In this document: piece after piece, positions 25,283 to 34,276 of the stretch | Layout of the letters: the number at the start of each line of letters is the position of its first letter | How positions within the stretch are numbered: position 1 is the stretch's first letter | Source of the DNA: Mesorhizobium atlanticum | GTDB lineage: Bacteria > Pseudomonadota > Alphaproteobacteria > Rhizobiales > Rhizobiaceae | Reading direction: 5' to 3' | DNA: 64,000 nt | NCBI RefSeq assembly: GCF_003289965.1 | Contig: NZ_QMBQ01000003.1 | Location: forward strand, 496,001-560,000 | Program-made: the position numbers and the translations under genes | The notes under the pieces: generated by a model | What the model saw: only the letters and a program-made list of their open reading frames with translations | Told to the model about the DNA's origin: nothing | Database searches by the model: none

Positions 25283-27700
25283 ATGCGCACTCATGCACAA
25301 GCCGTTGTCATTGGCGGCGGCCTGATCGGCTGCTCGATCCTCTATCATCTTGCCAAGTTCGGTTGGACGGACGTCGTGCTTCTGGAGCGCAGCGAGCTGA
25401 CCTCGGGTTCGACATGGCACGCGGCGGCCAACATCCACGGCCTGCATGATTCCACCAATATCAGCCGGCTGCAGCACTACACGATGGCGCTCTACAAGGA
25501 GCTTGAGGCCGAGACCGGCCAGGGCTGCGGCATCTTCCAGCCGGGCTCGCTCTATCTCGCCCAAACCGAGGCGCGCGAGCATCAGCTGCGGCTCCAGGAG
25601 GCCAAGGCGCGGCGCTATAAGATGAACTTCTACGAAGTCGGTCGCGACGAGGCTGAGCGGCTGCATCCGCTGGTCGATTTCGACGGCATACGCTGCATCA
25701 TGTATGAGCCGGAGGGCGGCAATGTCGATCCATCGGGCGTGACTGCGGCCTATGCCGCCGGCGCTCGCCAGCGCGGCGCCGAGATCCATCGCTTCACCCC
25801 GGTCACGGCGACCGAGGCGCAAGCGGACGGAAGCTGGATCGTGCGCACACCGAAGGGCGACATCCGCACGCAATGGGTGGTCAACGCCGCCGGCCTGTGG
25901 GGCAGGGAAGTCGCCGCCATGGCCGGGCTGCAGCTGCCGCTGATCCCCACCGAGCACCAGTATTTCGTCACTGAGACCATTCCGGAAATCGCTTCGATGG
26001 GACGGCGCCTACCGTCGGTCGCCGATCGGGACGGCGAATATTATCTGCGCCAGGAAGGCTTGGGCCTGCTGATCGGCGCCTATGAGCGCAACATGAAGTT
26101 CTGGGCCGAGGAGGGAACTCCGCTAGATTTCGGCCACGAGCTGTTTCCCGATGACCTCGACCGCATTGAAGAGAACATGATGCGCGCGGTTCAACGCGTG
26201 CCCGCGGCCGCCACCGCCGGCGTCAAAAAGGTGATCAACGGTCCGATGATCTGGTCGCCCGACAGCGCGGTGCTGTTCGGGCCGGCGCCCGAGCTCAGCA
26301 ACTATTTCTGCTGCAACGGCATCATTCCCGGCTTCTCGCAATCGGGCGGCATGGGCAAGCTCGCTGCCGAATGGATGATCGAGGGGGAGCCTTCGCTCGA
26401 CATGTTCGGCTGGGACATGGCGCGTTTCGGCCACTGGGCCGGCAAGACCTTCACCAAGGCGCGCGTGCAGGACCAGTACAGCCACCGCTTCAAGATCCAT
26501 TTCCCGAACGAGGAACGCACCGCCGGCCGTCCGGTGCGCACCCGGCCGGCCTATGAGATGCAGAAGGAGATGGGTGCCGTGTTCGGCCTCAATTTCGGCT
26601 GGGAGCACCCGCTGTGGTTCGCGGCGGCAGGCGAGCCGCGCGAGGAGACGGTCGGCTTCACGCGGCAGAACTGGTGGGGGCCGGTCGGCCGCGAGGCCCG
26701 CATGCTGCGCGAGCATGCCGGCATCATCGACATATCCAATTTCGCCAAATACGAAGTGAAGGGTCCGGGCGCGGAAGCCTGGCTGAACGCTGTCTTCGCC
26801 AACCGCATGCCGACCAAGGTCGGCCATTCGTGCCTGACGCCGCTGATCGGCAAGCGCGGCGGCATCGCCGGCGACTTCACCGTGACCCGGCTGGCGGATG
26901 ACGAGTTCATGGTGATCGGCTCAGGCATGGCCGAGCGTTTTCATCAGCGTTTCTTCAAATCGGTGCCGCTGCCCGAAGGCACCACGTTCCGGTCACGCAC
27001 CGAGGAGCTCGGCGGCTTCAACGTCGCCGGGCCTAAATCGCGCGAATTGCTGCAGCGGCTGACCAATGACGACCTGTCGAACGAAGCCTTCCCCTTCATG
27101 CGCTCGCGCCAGATCACCGTGGCCGGCGTCGACGTCGTGGCGCTCAGGGTCTCCTTCACCGGCGATCTCGGTTGGGAACTGCACTGCAAAGCCGCCGACC
27201 AGGTCGAGCTCTACCGCGCGCTGCTCAAGGCGGGCGCGGAAGTCGGCGCCGGGCCGGTCGGCTCGCGGGCGCTGATGTCGCTGCGCGTCGAGAAGGGTTA
27301 CGGCAGCTGGAGCCGCGAATACTCGCCGGAATACTGGCCGCAGGAGGTCAGGCTCGATCGCCTGATCAAGACGGACAAGGACTTCCTCAACCGCGACGCC
27401 TATCTCGCCGTCGCCGAGAACCCGGCGCGCGACGAGCTGATCATGCTCTCGGTCTCGGCGAAGGATGCCGACGCCACCGGCGGCGAGCCGATCTTCCTGC
27501 CGGACGGCACGCCGATCGGCCAGGTGTCGTCGGGCGCCTATGGCTATTTCGTCGAGCAGTCGCTGGCGATGGGCTACGTCAAGGCAGGAACCGCCAAGGC
27601 CGGCGACAAGGTGACCGTTGCCATTCTCGGGCGGCCGCATGACGCGGTGCTGCTGGCGCACCCGCCTTTCGACCCGGAAGGCAAGCGGCTGCGGTCGTAA
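25283..27700 (+). CDS. Dimethylglycine/sarcosine dehydrogenase-like FAD oxidoreductase with GcvT domain
   Basis: An 805-residue two-part enzyme. The N-terminal half is a DAO-fold FAD domain (AVVIGGGLIGCSILYHLA) with SGSTWHAAANIHG, whose histidine matches the covalent FAD ligand of dimethylglycine dehydrogenase. The C-terminal half is a folate-binding aminomethyltransferase domain (VKGPGAEAWL, FNVAGPKSRELLQRL, RVEKGYGSW). Family members demethylate dimethylglycine or sarcosine and charge the methyl group to tetrahydrofolate. It follows the binding protein after 150 bases. With soxBDAG and the MttB-like enzyme it would allow stepwise removal of several N-methyl groups. Confidence 0.93.
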   Translation: MRTHAQAVVIGGGLIGCSILYHLAKFGWTDVVLLERSELTSGSTWHAAANIHGLHDSTNISRLQHYTMALYKELEAETGQGCGIFQPGSLYLAQTEAREHQLRLQEAKARRYKMNFYEVGRDEAERLHPLVDFDGIRCIMYEPEGGNVDPSGVTAAYAAGARQRGAEIHRFTPVTATEAQADGSWIVRTPKGDIRTQWVVNAAGLWGREVAAMAGLQLPLIPTEHQYFVTETIPEIASMGRRLPSVADRDGEYYLRQEGLGLLIGAYERNMKFWAEEGTPLDFGHELFPDDLDRIEENMMRAVQRVPAAATAGVKKVINGPMIWSPDSAVLFGPAPELSNYFCCNGIIPGFSQSGGMGKLAAEWMIEGEPSLDMFGWDMARFGHWAGKTFTKARVQDQYSHRFKIHFPNEERTAGRPVRTRPAYEMQKEMGAVFGLNFGWEHPLWFAAAGEPREETVGFTRQNWWGPVGREARMLREHAGIIDISNFAKYEVKGPGAEAWLNAVFANRMPTKVGHSCLTPLIGKRGGIAGDFTVTRLADDEFMVIGSGMAERFHQRFFKSVPLPEGTTFRSRTEELGGFNVAGPKSRELLQRLTNDDLSNEAFPFMRSRQITVAGVDVVALRVSFTGDLGWELHCKAADQVELYRALLKAGAEVGAGPVGSRALMSLRVEKGYGSWSREYSPEYWPQEVRLDRLIKTDKDFLNRDAYLAVAENPARDELIMLSVSAKDADATGGEPIFLPDGTPIGQVSSGAYGYFVEQSLAMGYVKAGTAKAGDKVTVAILGRPHDAVLLAHPPFDPEGKRLRS

Positions 27701-27735
27701 GGGCGTCGTCAGCGGAACTGGCGCCGCCGCACGGC

Positions 27736-28653
27736 TCAGCCGCCGAAGCGGCTCAACCAGTGGCGGGCAAGGTCGGAGCGGCGGCAGACCCAGATGTCTG
27801 GGTTGGCCGCGATCTTGTCGAGAAAACGCTCCAGGCCGATCATGCGGCCCGGCCGGGCCGCCAGCCGGCAATGCAGCGACACCGTCATCATGCGCGGGGT
27901 CTTCTCGCCTTCCTTCAGCAGCCAGTCGACGCCGTCGCTGACATAGTCGAAGAACTGACTGCCGGTCTCCAGGCCCGAGCCGCGCGAAAAGCGGCTGTCG
28001 TTGTTGTCGAAGCTGTGCGGCACGACGAGGTGCCGCTTGCCGCCGACCTCGACCAAATAGGGCAGGTCGTCATTGTAGTCGTCGCAGTCGAACAGGAAGC
28101 CGCCATGCTCGACCACCAGCCGGCGGGTGTTGAGGCTTGGCCGGCCGGTGTACCAGCCCGCCGGATCGATGCCGGTGAACTTGCGGACCGCATCCACCGT
28201 CATGGCGATGTGCTTACGCTCTTCCTCCTCGCTGAGCGGCGCGTAGTCGATCCAGCGCCAACCATGGCAGACGATGTCGCTGCCGAGTGCTGCTATCGCC
28301 TTGCCGGCGGCCGGGTTTAGCTCCAGCGCGCGGCCGACAATGTAGAAGGTCGGGATGACGCCCTTGTCCCGGAACAACGAGATCAGCCGCCACACGCCGA
28401 CGCGCGAGCCGTATTCGTAGAGCGATTCCATGTTGCGGTTGCGCAGGCCCGGCACGGCGGGCGACACGGCAAGGTCGGACAGGATCGTTTCGGAAACGCC
28501 ATCGCCTTCGCCGATCGAGTATTCAGCACCTTCCTCGTAGTTGACGACGATGTTGAGCGCCAGTTTCGCCCCGCCGGGCCACTCAGCCTGCGGAGGCTGC
28601 TCGCCATAGCCGATGAAATCGCGGGCGGGCAGATACGGCATATGTGACGTCAC
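27736..28653 (-). CDS. PuuE-type allantoinase / polysaccharide deacetylase family protein
   Basis: A 305-residue protein that follows the known PuuE pattern over its full length: DFIGYGEQPPQAEWPGGAK, VVNYEEGAEYSIGEGDG, MESLYEYGSRVGVWRL, ICHGWRWIDY-like VCHGWRWIDYAPL, GWYTGRPSLNTRRLVVE, FDCDDYNDDLPY, and VSLHCRLAARPGRM at the end. PuuE is a metal-independent allantoinase. The GTG at 28653 has GAGGGG 10 bases upstream; an ATG at 28641 is the alternative. It is convergent with the dimethylglycine dehydrogenase-like gene and 27 bases downstream of the aminotransferase gene. Activity on allantoin itself is not proven; another cyclic ureide would fit the region. Confidence 0.88.
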   Translation of the reverse strand: MTSHMPYLPARDFIGYGEQPPQAEWPGGAKLALNIVVNYEEGAEYSIGEGDGVSETILSDLAVSPAVPGLRNRNMESLYEYGSRVGVWRLISLFRDKGVIPTFYIVGRALELNPAAGKAIAALGSDIVCHGWRWIDYAPLSEEEERKHIAMTVDAVRKFTGIDPAGWYTGRPSLNTRRLVVEHGGFLFDCDDYNDDLPYLVEVGGKRHLVVPHSFDNNDSRFSRGSGLETGSQFFDYVSDGVDWLLKEGEKTPRMMTVSLHCRLAARPGRMIGLERFLDKIAANPDIWVCRRSDLARHWLSRFGG

Positions 28654-28680
28654 GTCTTGAAATCCCCTCGGATGAAGCCC

Positions 28681-29763
28681 TTACCAGCATTGCCGGCCGC
28701 GCAGGGCGGTGAGCGCGCGCAGCGTGCGGTCCATGATGTCCTGCGGCCCGATGGTGATGCGCAGGCAATCGGTCAGGCCGTAGCCGGAAAGGCCGCGCAC
28801 GATGATGTCGGCGCCGCGCAAAGCATTGTCGGCGGCAGCCGCTGCCGCCGTGTCGGCAAAGCGGACCAGGACGAAATTCGTCCGGCTTTCCGGGACCTCG
28901 TAGCCGGCCGCCCGCAGGCCCTGCGCGAAGCAATCGCGAATGTCCGACGTGCGCGCCACGATGGCACGCGTATAAGCTTGATCCTCGACGGCCGCGACAG
29001 CCATGGCAAGGCTCACTGTCGAGACCTGGTTGGAGTTCTGCATCTTGCGCACTTCGGCGGCGATCTGGGGGGCGAACAACCCCCAGCCGATGCGCGCGCC
29101 GGCCAGCCCGTAAGCCTTGGACAAACTTCGCAAGACGACGGTGTCGCCGCGTCCGGCCAGCGCGAAAACGGCCTGCGGATCCTGATCGTCGAATTCGCCA
29201 TAGGCCTGGTCGATCATCAGGAGAACGTCGCCGGGAAGCGCCGCGCGCAGGCGCAGCAGTTCGGCGTTCTTGATGCGCGTGCCGGTCGGGTTGCCCGGAT
29301 TGCAGACGAAGACGATGCGGGTCGCGGGCGTGAGCGCCGCCAGGATGGCGTTGACAGAAACCTCAAAGCCGCGCTCCTGCGCCTTGACATAGGTCGCCCC
29401 GACGCGCGCGGCCGCCGAGGCGGCGAAATTATAGGCGTAGCTTGTGGCGAGCACCTCCGCGCCCGGACCAGCGAAGGCCGCAATGGTGCAGGCGATCAGC
29501 TCCATCGAACCGGCGCCGCACAGGACAAGGTCGCGCTCGACGCCATAGGTTTTTGCGATGGCCTCGCGCAGCAAGGTCCAGTCCGGATCCGGATAAAGGT
29601 GGCTGCGCGCCACGGCGTCGCGGCCGGCTTCGATGGCCCTTGGGCTGGGCGGGAAGGCGCTCTCGTTCTGCGCCAGCGTCGGCCGGTCGTAACCGCCGAA
29701 ATTCGCCAGCGCGAAAGCGGACATGGCCTCGATATGGGCGGTGGCTTTCGGGGGGCACGGCAT
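28681..29763 (-). CDS. HisC-like pyridoxal-phosphate aminotransferase
   Basis: A 360-residue class I/II aminotransferase resembling histidinol-phosphate aminotransferase. LAQNESAFPPSP is the HisC-type N-terminal block, CNPGNPTG and DQAYGEF contact the cofactor, and SLSKAYGLAGARIGWG holds the lysine that binds PLP. No other his genes are near, so a catabolic transamination is more likely than histidine synthesis. It is the first gene of a two-gene unit with the PuuE-like gene. Its promoter region lies in 29764-29984, which also has an ATTTTGGCCCATGCGG element at 29865-29880. Confidence 0.88.
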   Translation of the reverse strand: MPCPPKATAHIEAMSAFALANFGGYDRPTLAQNESAFPPSPRAIEAGRDAVARSHLYPDPDWTLLREAIAKTYGVERDLVLCGAGSMELIACTIAAFAGPGAEVLATSYAYNFAASAAARVGATYVKAQERGFEVSVNAILAALTPATRIVFVCNPGNPTGTRIKNAELLRLRAALPGDVLLMIDQAYGEFDDQDPQAVFALAGRGDTVVLRSLSKAYGLAGARIGWGLFAPQIAAEVRKMQNSNQVSTVSLAMAVAAVEDQAYTRAIVARTSDIRDCFAQGLRAAGYEVPESRTNFVLVRFADTAAAAAADNALRGADIIVRGLSGYGLTDCLRITIGPQDIMDRTLRALTALRGRQCW

Positions 29764-29820
29764 AAAGGTCCGGCTGTCGGCTTTTTCGGCAGGCTGTTGC
29801 GCAACGAGGCTAAGGCAAGC

Positions 29821-29857
29821 CGATCAAGCCGCAAAGCAAAATTCGCCGGCACAATGG
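29821..29857 (+). repeat. Direct repeat copy 1 (near-identical to 45358-45392)
   Basis: The sequence from CGATCAAGCCGCAAAGC to GCCGGCACAATGG recurs at 45358-45392 in the same orientation, with only one substitution near the start and a two-base difference in the middle (AAAATTCG here, AAATTG there). The flanks differ. Both copies are intergenic and bracket the glycan/sulfotransferase region. It may be an attachment-like boundary or a dispersed intergenic repeat. Confidence 0.6.
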
Positions 29858-29984
29858 GTAACGGATTTTGGCCCATGCGGATGGGGAAGAGGCGCTGGCG
29901 CATGGGCTCTCGTGTTAGCCGGGCCAACCGGCTTTCCTGCGATTGGGGTTACCGTGATTGTCATTAACTCGCCCCGCGAGGCGT

Positions 29985-30170
29985 TCAGGGTTTAAATGCG
30001 TCGCGGTTGACAGTGATGGCTGGAGGCTTCCAACCGCCGCCTCCCGGCATGTCCAATGATGCGTTACGGAAACTCCGCTCGACTTCGGCGGTGTAGGTGC
30101 CGTCGTTCTCGAAGCGGTCCCAGAGAATCAAGCCAATAATGAGCGCGATGACGAACAAGGGCCAACGCAT
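29985..30170 (-). CDS. Small single-helix membrane protein, hypothetical
   Basis: A 61-residue ORF from an ATG at 30170, with TGAGGG upstream at a fair spacing. The N-terminus RWPLFVIALIIGLILWDRFE is a clear transmembrane helix followed by a polar tail ending in TVNRDAFKP. The frame is open to 30329, but the upstream part looks non-coding. I do not recognise a function. The gene lies at the left edge of the glycan region. Confidence 0.5.
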   Translation of the reverse strand: MRWPLFVIALIIGLILWDRFENDGTYTAEVERSFRNASLDMPGGGGWKPPAITVNRDAFKP

Positions 30171-30353
30171 CGGACAAGCCCTCAGATGCCCGATCGATAT
30201 TATCCCGCTGCGGGCCGATAAATACAAGCTTTTGCTAATATATGCCGACTTGGCCTGACAACCGCCTAGGGTGACAGTGCACAAATTGCCATGAAGGCTG
30301 ATGGTCAAGCCCAGCGCTTTTGGAATCACGAATACGAGACAGGTCGCAAACGG

Positions 30354-30542
30354 CTACATGTCGTATCGAGGGACCAGCTTCGGCGACCGCAGTTCCTGGG
30401 CCATCTTTGCAGCTTGGAAGACTGTCATAAGAACGTAGGTCGTTTCACCTTCGGTCGAGTTTATGGCCAAGACGACGCGGCCAATCTCGTCGCTCATGGC
30501 GCAGGACCAGTCTTTGACAGCAATCGCCCGTTTTTCCGCCAT
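30354..30542 (-). CDS. Small hypothetical protein
   Basis: A 62-residue ORF starting at the ATG at 30542, preceded by a purine-rich GGAGGGAAGG stretch about 10 bases upstream. It contains AVKDWSCAMSDEIGRVVLAI and no signal peptide or membrane helix. A longer reading from 30611 is possible. No function is recognised and coding status is uncertain. Confidence 0.4.
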   Translation of the reverse strand: MAEKRAIAVKDWSCAMSDEIGRVVLAINSTEGETTYVLMTVFQAAKMAQELRSPKLVPRYDM

Positions 30543-30827
30543 GTACCCCTGCCTTCCCTCCGCGAGGTTATTTGGCGTCGTGAAGACCAGCAATTTGGAC
30601 TGAATGCCCATCCCGTTGGGCCTAACGTCGCTCTCCCTTGTTGCCTTGAACCAGCGAGCAATCGGTCATGTGGCTGCTGTCCGGCGACGTCAGTTCCGTT
30701 CTGATCGGTCCCAGGGACGGCACATTGACGCGATACCCGTGCCTTTCAGAATCGCAGTGATTCAAATTTAAGCTGGCAATCTTGCTCGCATTTTGCTTTT
30801 GTTTGTTCCGGCTCGGGACATCGCAAA

Positions 30828-31025
30828 ATGTTTTCGTCACGGAAGATGATTGTATTGATTTCCGGCTTATCCGGTTTGATTGGGACCGAAGCGATCGGTT
30901 ACTTGCTGGCGAGAGTCGGCGTCGGTGACCGTGCTGGTATACTGGTCGCTGCTACTGTGATGTGTGCCGTTTGTTCGGTGGTTGGCTATCATGAAGGAAT
31001 TGAGGAAGGCATTAGCGCCGCCTGA
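30828..31025 (+). CDS. Small putative membrane protein
   Basis: A 65-residue ORF with two hydrophobic stretches (MIVLISGLSGLIGTEAIGYL and ILVAATVMCAVCSVVGYH) and an acidic end (EGIEEGIS). The ribosome site is weak. It might be a small inner-membrane protein, but spurious translation cannot be ruled out. Confidence 0.35.
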   Translation: MFSSRKMIVLISGLSGLIGTEAIGYLLARVGVGDRAGILVAATVMCAVCSVVGYHEGIEEGISAA

Positions 31026-31125
31026 TGGAAAAACAGCCTTTCCGGAAGAGCAGGGGTCTCTTAGCGCTGGTTCAGTGTCTTTGTGAATGGCTGGCGGAGT
31101 GAATGGCTGGCGGATACCGGCGGCA

Positions 31126-31839
31126 TCAGCTTGCCCATCTGATCAATTCCGACCTCCATTCGTCGGCATAAGCACAATGCTCATAGCCGGGCATGGCCGG
31201 GGTTCCATCCGTAAAATGCACAATGGACGGATCAATCCCTGGATCGGAGTGACCGACCAGCCAATTCCACTCGGGCGAAAGTTCGCCGATCAGATCGTCT
31301 TCCAGCCAGCAGAAACGGTGCAGGTCCCGCCCGGGTACGGAGTTGACAAGTTCAAGCGTCAGAGCCTTGTTCGCCGGATGGTCGCAGTTAAAAAGCATGA
31401 CGCTCGACCAGTTCTTGCGGGCATAACGGAGTTGGGCCTGCCCATCCATTTTAACGTCCACCGTCGGCTGGTGATTGTGCTTGACCACCATCACCGCCTT
31501 TGACGGGTCCGCAAGACCGAAAAGCCGCTGCAGGTCCCTGCGGACCAGCATGTCGCAATCCATAAACAACGCCCAACCCGAATTCGCCAGATGCGGCACC
31601 AGGAAACGAGAGCAGGCGAACTCCGTTGCCATTGGAGCTTCAGAAATCTCATCCCACAGGCGGCCGTCCTTGCGGCTTGTCGGGCGGGTGTAGAGCCCTC
31701 GAGCCCTGAGATCTGCCAACACCACCCCGCGCGCCGACACGGGTGAGATCATGTGGCGTCTTATTGAGTTGCGAGCGACCGCAAATGCATCGATTTCACG
31801 AGGATCGAAACCGATCCAGATTGACTGCTTACCCGCCAT
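31126..31839 (-). CDS. GT8-like glycosyltransferase
   Basis: A 237-residue protein of nucleotide-sugar-dependent transferase type. WIGFDPREIDAFAV opens the Rossmann-like fold, ALFMDCDMLVRRDL has the DxD metal/nucleotide-sugar motif, and SSVMLFNCDHPANKAL and SIVHFTDGTPAMPGYE resemble GT8 family blocks. It most likely adds a sugar to lipopolysaccharide core or capsule in the cytoplasm. It is followed on the same strand by the WaaE-like gene (upstream in transcription), with 51 bases between. The acceptor is unknown. Confidence 0.8.
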   Translation of the reverse strand: MAGKQSIWIGFDPREIDAFAVARNSIRRHMISPVSARGVVLADLRARGLYTRPTSRKDGRLWDEISEAPMATEFACSRFLVPHLANSGWALFMDCDMLVRRDLQRLFGLADPSKAVMVVKHNHQPTVDVKMDGQAQLRYARKNWSSVMLFNCDHPANKALTLELVNSVPGRDLHRFCWLEDDLIGELSPEWNWLVGHSDPGIDPSIVHFTDGTPAMPGYEHCAYADEWRSELIRWAS

Positions 31840-31890
31840 CTAATTCCCTGCGCACAATAATTATCAGGAGATCTGCGATCGCAGATTTGC

Positions 31891-32682
31891 TCAATTCATT
31901 TTTATAGCCGGAGTTTCACCTACAGGTACGTCGGCGCAGGAGCCGGACGGCAATGCTGCCCATTTGCTATAGGTATAACTTGCGCAATAGCCGGCGACAA
32001 GCAAACCAGCCGCTCCATCAAGCATACCGAAGCGAATAACGTAGCTATTAAGATAGGCCCAGGCAGAGTGAAGCAGCGCCTTTGTCGTCGATCCTTTCTT
32101 ACCCATGCTCTTTATATGCTTGGCTGACGCTTCGGCATACATCCGGATCTTACGGTGCGCGTCGCCGAGATCGGTGATGCATTCATGCTCCAGGGGGTGC
32201 GAAAGGCGAGACAGATTACCGCGCAGGACAACCTTTTCGTGGACCGGATAGTCGGTGAAGCGACCGGCATCTCTGCGAAACAGGCGCAGGACATAGTCCG
32301 CAGACCAGCTTCCATGGTTTACAACACGTCCGCAGAAGCGCGATTTCCGGGGAATCTCGAAACCTGCACAGCCTCGCGGGTCCGCAATGGCCTTCTTTAT
32401 TTCCACGGCGAGGGGAGCGTCCACCCACTCATCGGCATCCAACGACAGTACCCAGTCTCCGGTGGCTGCGGCAAGCGCACGGCCTTTTTGCACGCCGAAC
32501 CCCGGCCAGTCTTCGGTGACTTGCACTTCAGCGCCCATGGCACCGGCGATCTCACGGGTTCTGTCGATGCTGCCGCTGTCGACCACGATGATTTCGTGGG
32601 CAAAGTCAACCGAACGCAGACAACGCTCGATGCAGGGCTCTTCGTTGAGGGTAATGACGATGACCGATAGCTTCGGCATCAT
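31891..32682 (-). CDS. Glycosyltransferase family 2, WaaE/KdtX-like
   Basis: About 263 residues. KLSVIVITLNEEPCIERCL is the GT2 opening, VVDSGSIDRT and SLDADEW are the metal-binding DxD-type motifs, and GSWSADYVLRLFRRDAGRF followed by YPVHEKVV is the block typical of WaaE/KdtX lipopolysaccharide core transferases. It should transfer a hexose to the inner core. An in-frame TTG at 32706 precedes the ATG pair at 32682/32679. The 259-base gap up to the GT4 gene shows no gene. Confidence 0.87.
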   Translation of the reverse strand: MMPKLSVIVITLNEEPCIERCLRSVDFAHEIIVVDSGSIDRTREIAGAMGAEVQVTEDWPGFGVQKGRALAAATGDWVLSLDADEWVDAPLAVEIKKAIADPRGCAGFEIPRKSRFCGRVVNHGSWSADYVLRLFRRDAGRFTDYPVHEKVVLRGNLSRLSHPLEHECITDLGDAHRKIRMYAEASAKHIKSMGKKGSTTKALLHSAWAYLNSYVIRFGMLDGAAGLLVAGYCASYTYSKWAALPSGSCADVPVGETPAIKMN

Positions 32683-32941
32683 CTTGACCGTCCGATGAAC
32701 AGCCAAGGCTCGTTGACCTTGTGGTGATTAGGCATCCGCCCCCGGACCTCCAGCGCCAGAATGGCGCCGCACAAATCGACACCACGAGGCATAACGAATA
32801 AGCGGACGGCCCTCATCCCATCCCTTCAGGACATTCGTGAAAACGAATATGCCTCAACGGTAGCTGCCAGCGCAAGCCCGCCCGGGCTAAGGACCGCAAC
32901 AATGGTCGTCGTTGGCTGAGCGCCTTGCGCCGCCGTCATGC

Positions 32942-34153
32942 TTATACCCGCGGTGCGGCCGCCGCCTCTTCACCGCGCTTTTCCGCCATGACCCTTTCAT
33001 AAAGGGAGAGGGTCCTGTCGATCATGGTGTCGAGATCGTACTGCCTCGCCGCCTGCCTGACCAAGGGTGCGGCCTCAGGGGAGCGGGAGTGCCGCAGAGC
33101 GCGCAAGAGGCTCGCCCCGAGCTCGTCCCGCTCCGCGATGTTGCACACCAGGGCAGGGTCGAAGCGCTCGACCAGCTCGCGGCCGCCGCACATCGTGCTC
33201 ACCACGGTCGGCAGGCCGCATGCCATCGCCTCCAGAACTACGGTCCCGAAGGGCTCGTACACCGATGGAAGGGCGGCGATGTCGGCCGCTCCGTACCATG
33301 GCCTCACGTCCTTTTGCGGCCCGACGAATTTCACACGGTCACCCAGGCCGCGCTTTTGCGCGAGGCGCCTGAAAGTCTCCATTCGGGAATCGTGCCCGAC
33401 GACCCACAATTCCGGCAGAGGGTCCAGGCTTGCGGCGCCTTCGATGAGAGGTCCGAGACCCTTCCTGGTGAAACCCGAGCCAACGAACAGGATGACGGAC
33501 CTGTCGGCGGGAACATTGAGCTGCGCCCTGACTCTTGCGCGATGTTGCTCGCGCAGCTCGAGATTATATGTGGCGAGCGAGACACCATTGGGGATGTGGT
33601 GGATCCTGTCGCCCGGAAAATCATCATAATGGCGGCGAATGTCGTCAGCCACCATCTTCGATATGGCAATCACGGCCCTTAGCCTCGAGCTTCGAAAGGT
33701 AAGCCGCTCAAGACGCAGCATTTCCTTGTGAAACAGGCTGAGCCTGAGCCCTGCGCCGTCCAATTTCGACAGCCGGCGGCGCTCGGCGAGGTAGGCCGCA
33801 TGGACACCCTCTCCGGCGCGAAAGATATCACAGCAGGGCAATTTGTCGTTGCTCTGGACAAGCGCCGGCGCCGGGTCAAGCTGCGAAATCATGCGACACG
33901 CCGCCGTGGCGAAGGATCGAGCCCGCCATGCACGCGGGAAACTGCGGCCGGCGCAGCGAATGAACTCTATGCCTTCACCAGCCGGCCAGCCGCCGGACAT
34001 GATCGCGACCGCCATGTCCCTCGCGCGGAATTCCTTGGCTATTGTGTCGAGCATGATCTCGCCGCCGCCGAATGGGGAATATTGTCGGCGCACAAAGAGA
34101 ATGGGCTGCACGCGATCGGGGCGAGGCCGTTTATCAAGCCGTGAAACGGACAT
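32942..34153 (-). CDS. Glycosyltransferase family 4 (lipopolysaccharide core type)
   Basis: A 403-residue GT-B enzyme. ILFVRRQYSPFGGGEIML is the N-terminal glycine-rich loop, and IPNGVSLATYN and ILFVGSGFTRKG mark the sugar-nucleotide domain. LPSVYEPFGTVVLEAMACG carries the EPFGxxxLEAMA signature of retaining GT4 enzymes. It is similar in layout to WaaG-like core transferases. It is read on the minus strand towards the GT2 and GT8 genes and is divergent from the sulfotransferase at 34277. The sugar and acceptor are not defined. Confidence 0.88.
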   Translation of the reverse strand: MSVSRLDKRPRPDRVQPILFVRRQYSPFGGGEIMLDTIAKEFRARDMAVAIMSGGWPAGEGIEFIRCAGRSFPRAWRARSFATAACRMISQLDPAPALVQSNDKLPCCDIFRAGEGVHAAYLAERRRLSKLDGAGLRLSLFHKEMLRLERLTFRSSRLRAVIAISKMVADDIRRHYDDFPGDRIHHIPNGVSLATYNLELREQHRARVRAQLNVPADRSVILFVGSGFTRKGLGPLIEGAASLDPLPELWVVGHDSRMETFRRLAQKRGLGDRVKFVGPQKDVRPWYGAADIAALPSVYEPFGTVVLEAMACGLPTVVSTMCGGRELVERFDPALVCNIAERDELGASLLRALRHSRSPEAAPLVRQAARQYDLDTMIDRTLSLYERVMAEKRGEEAAAAPRV

Positions 34154-34276
34154 TTGATCTCACTGCGCCTTTGATTATCCTCGCCATATCATCTCGCGAT
34201 GCACTACGGACTCACCCGTTGATGTGATATGCCGCGCAACAGCGATTTCGTTCGACGCTGTCCGCGGAGGTAGCCA

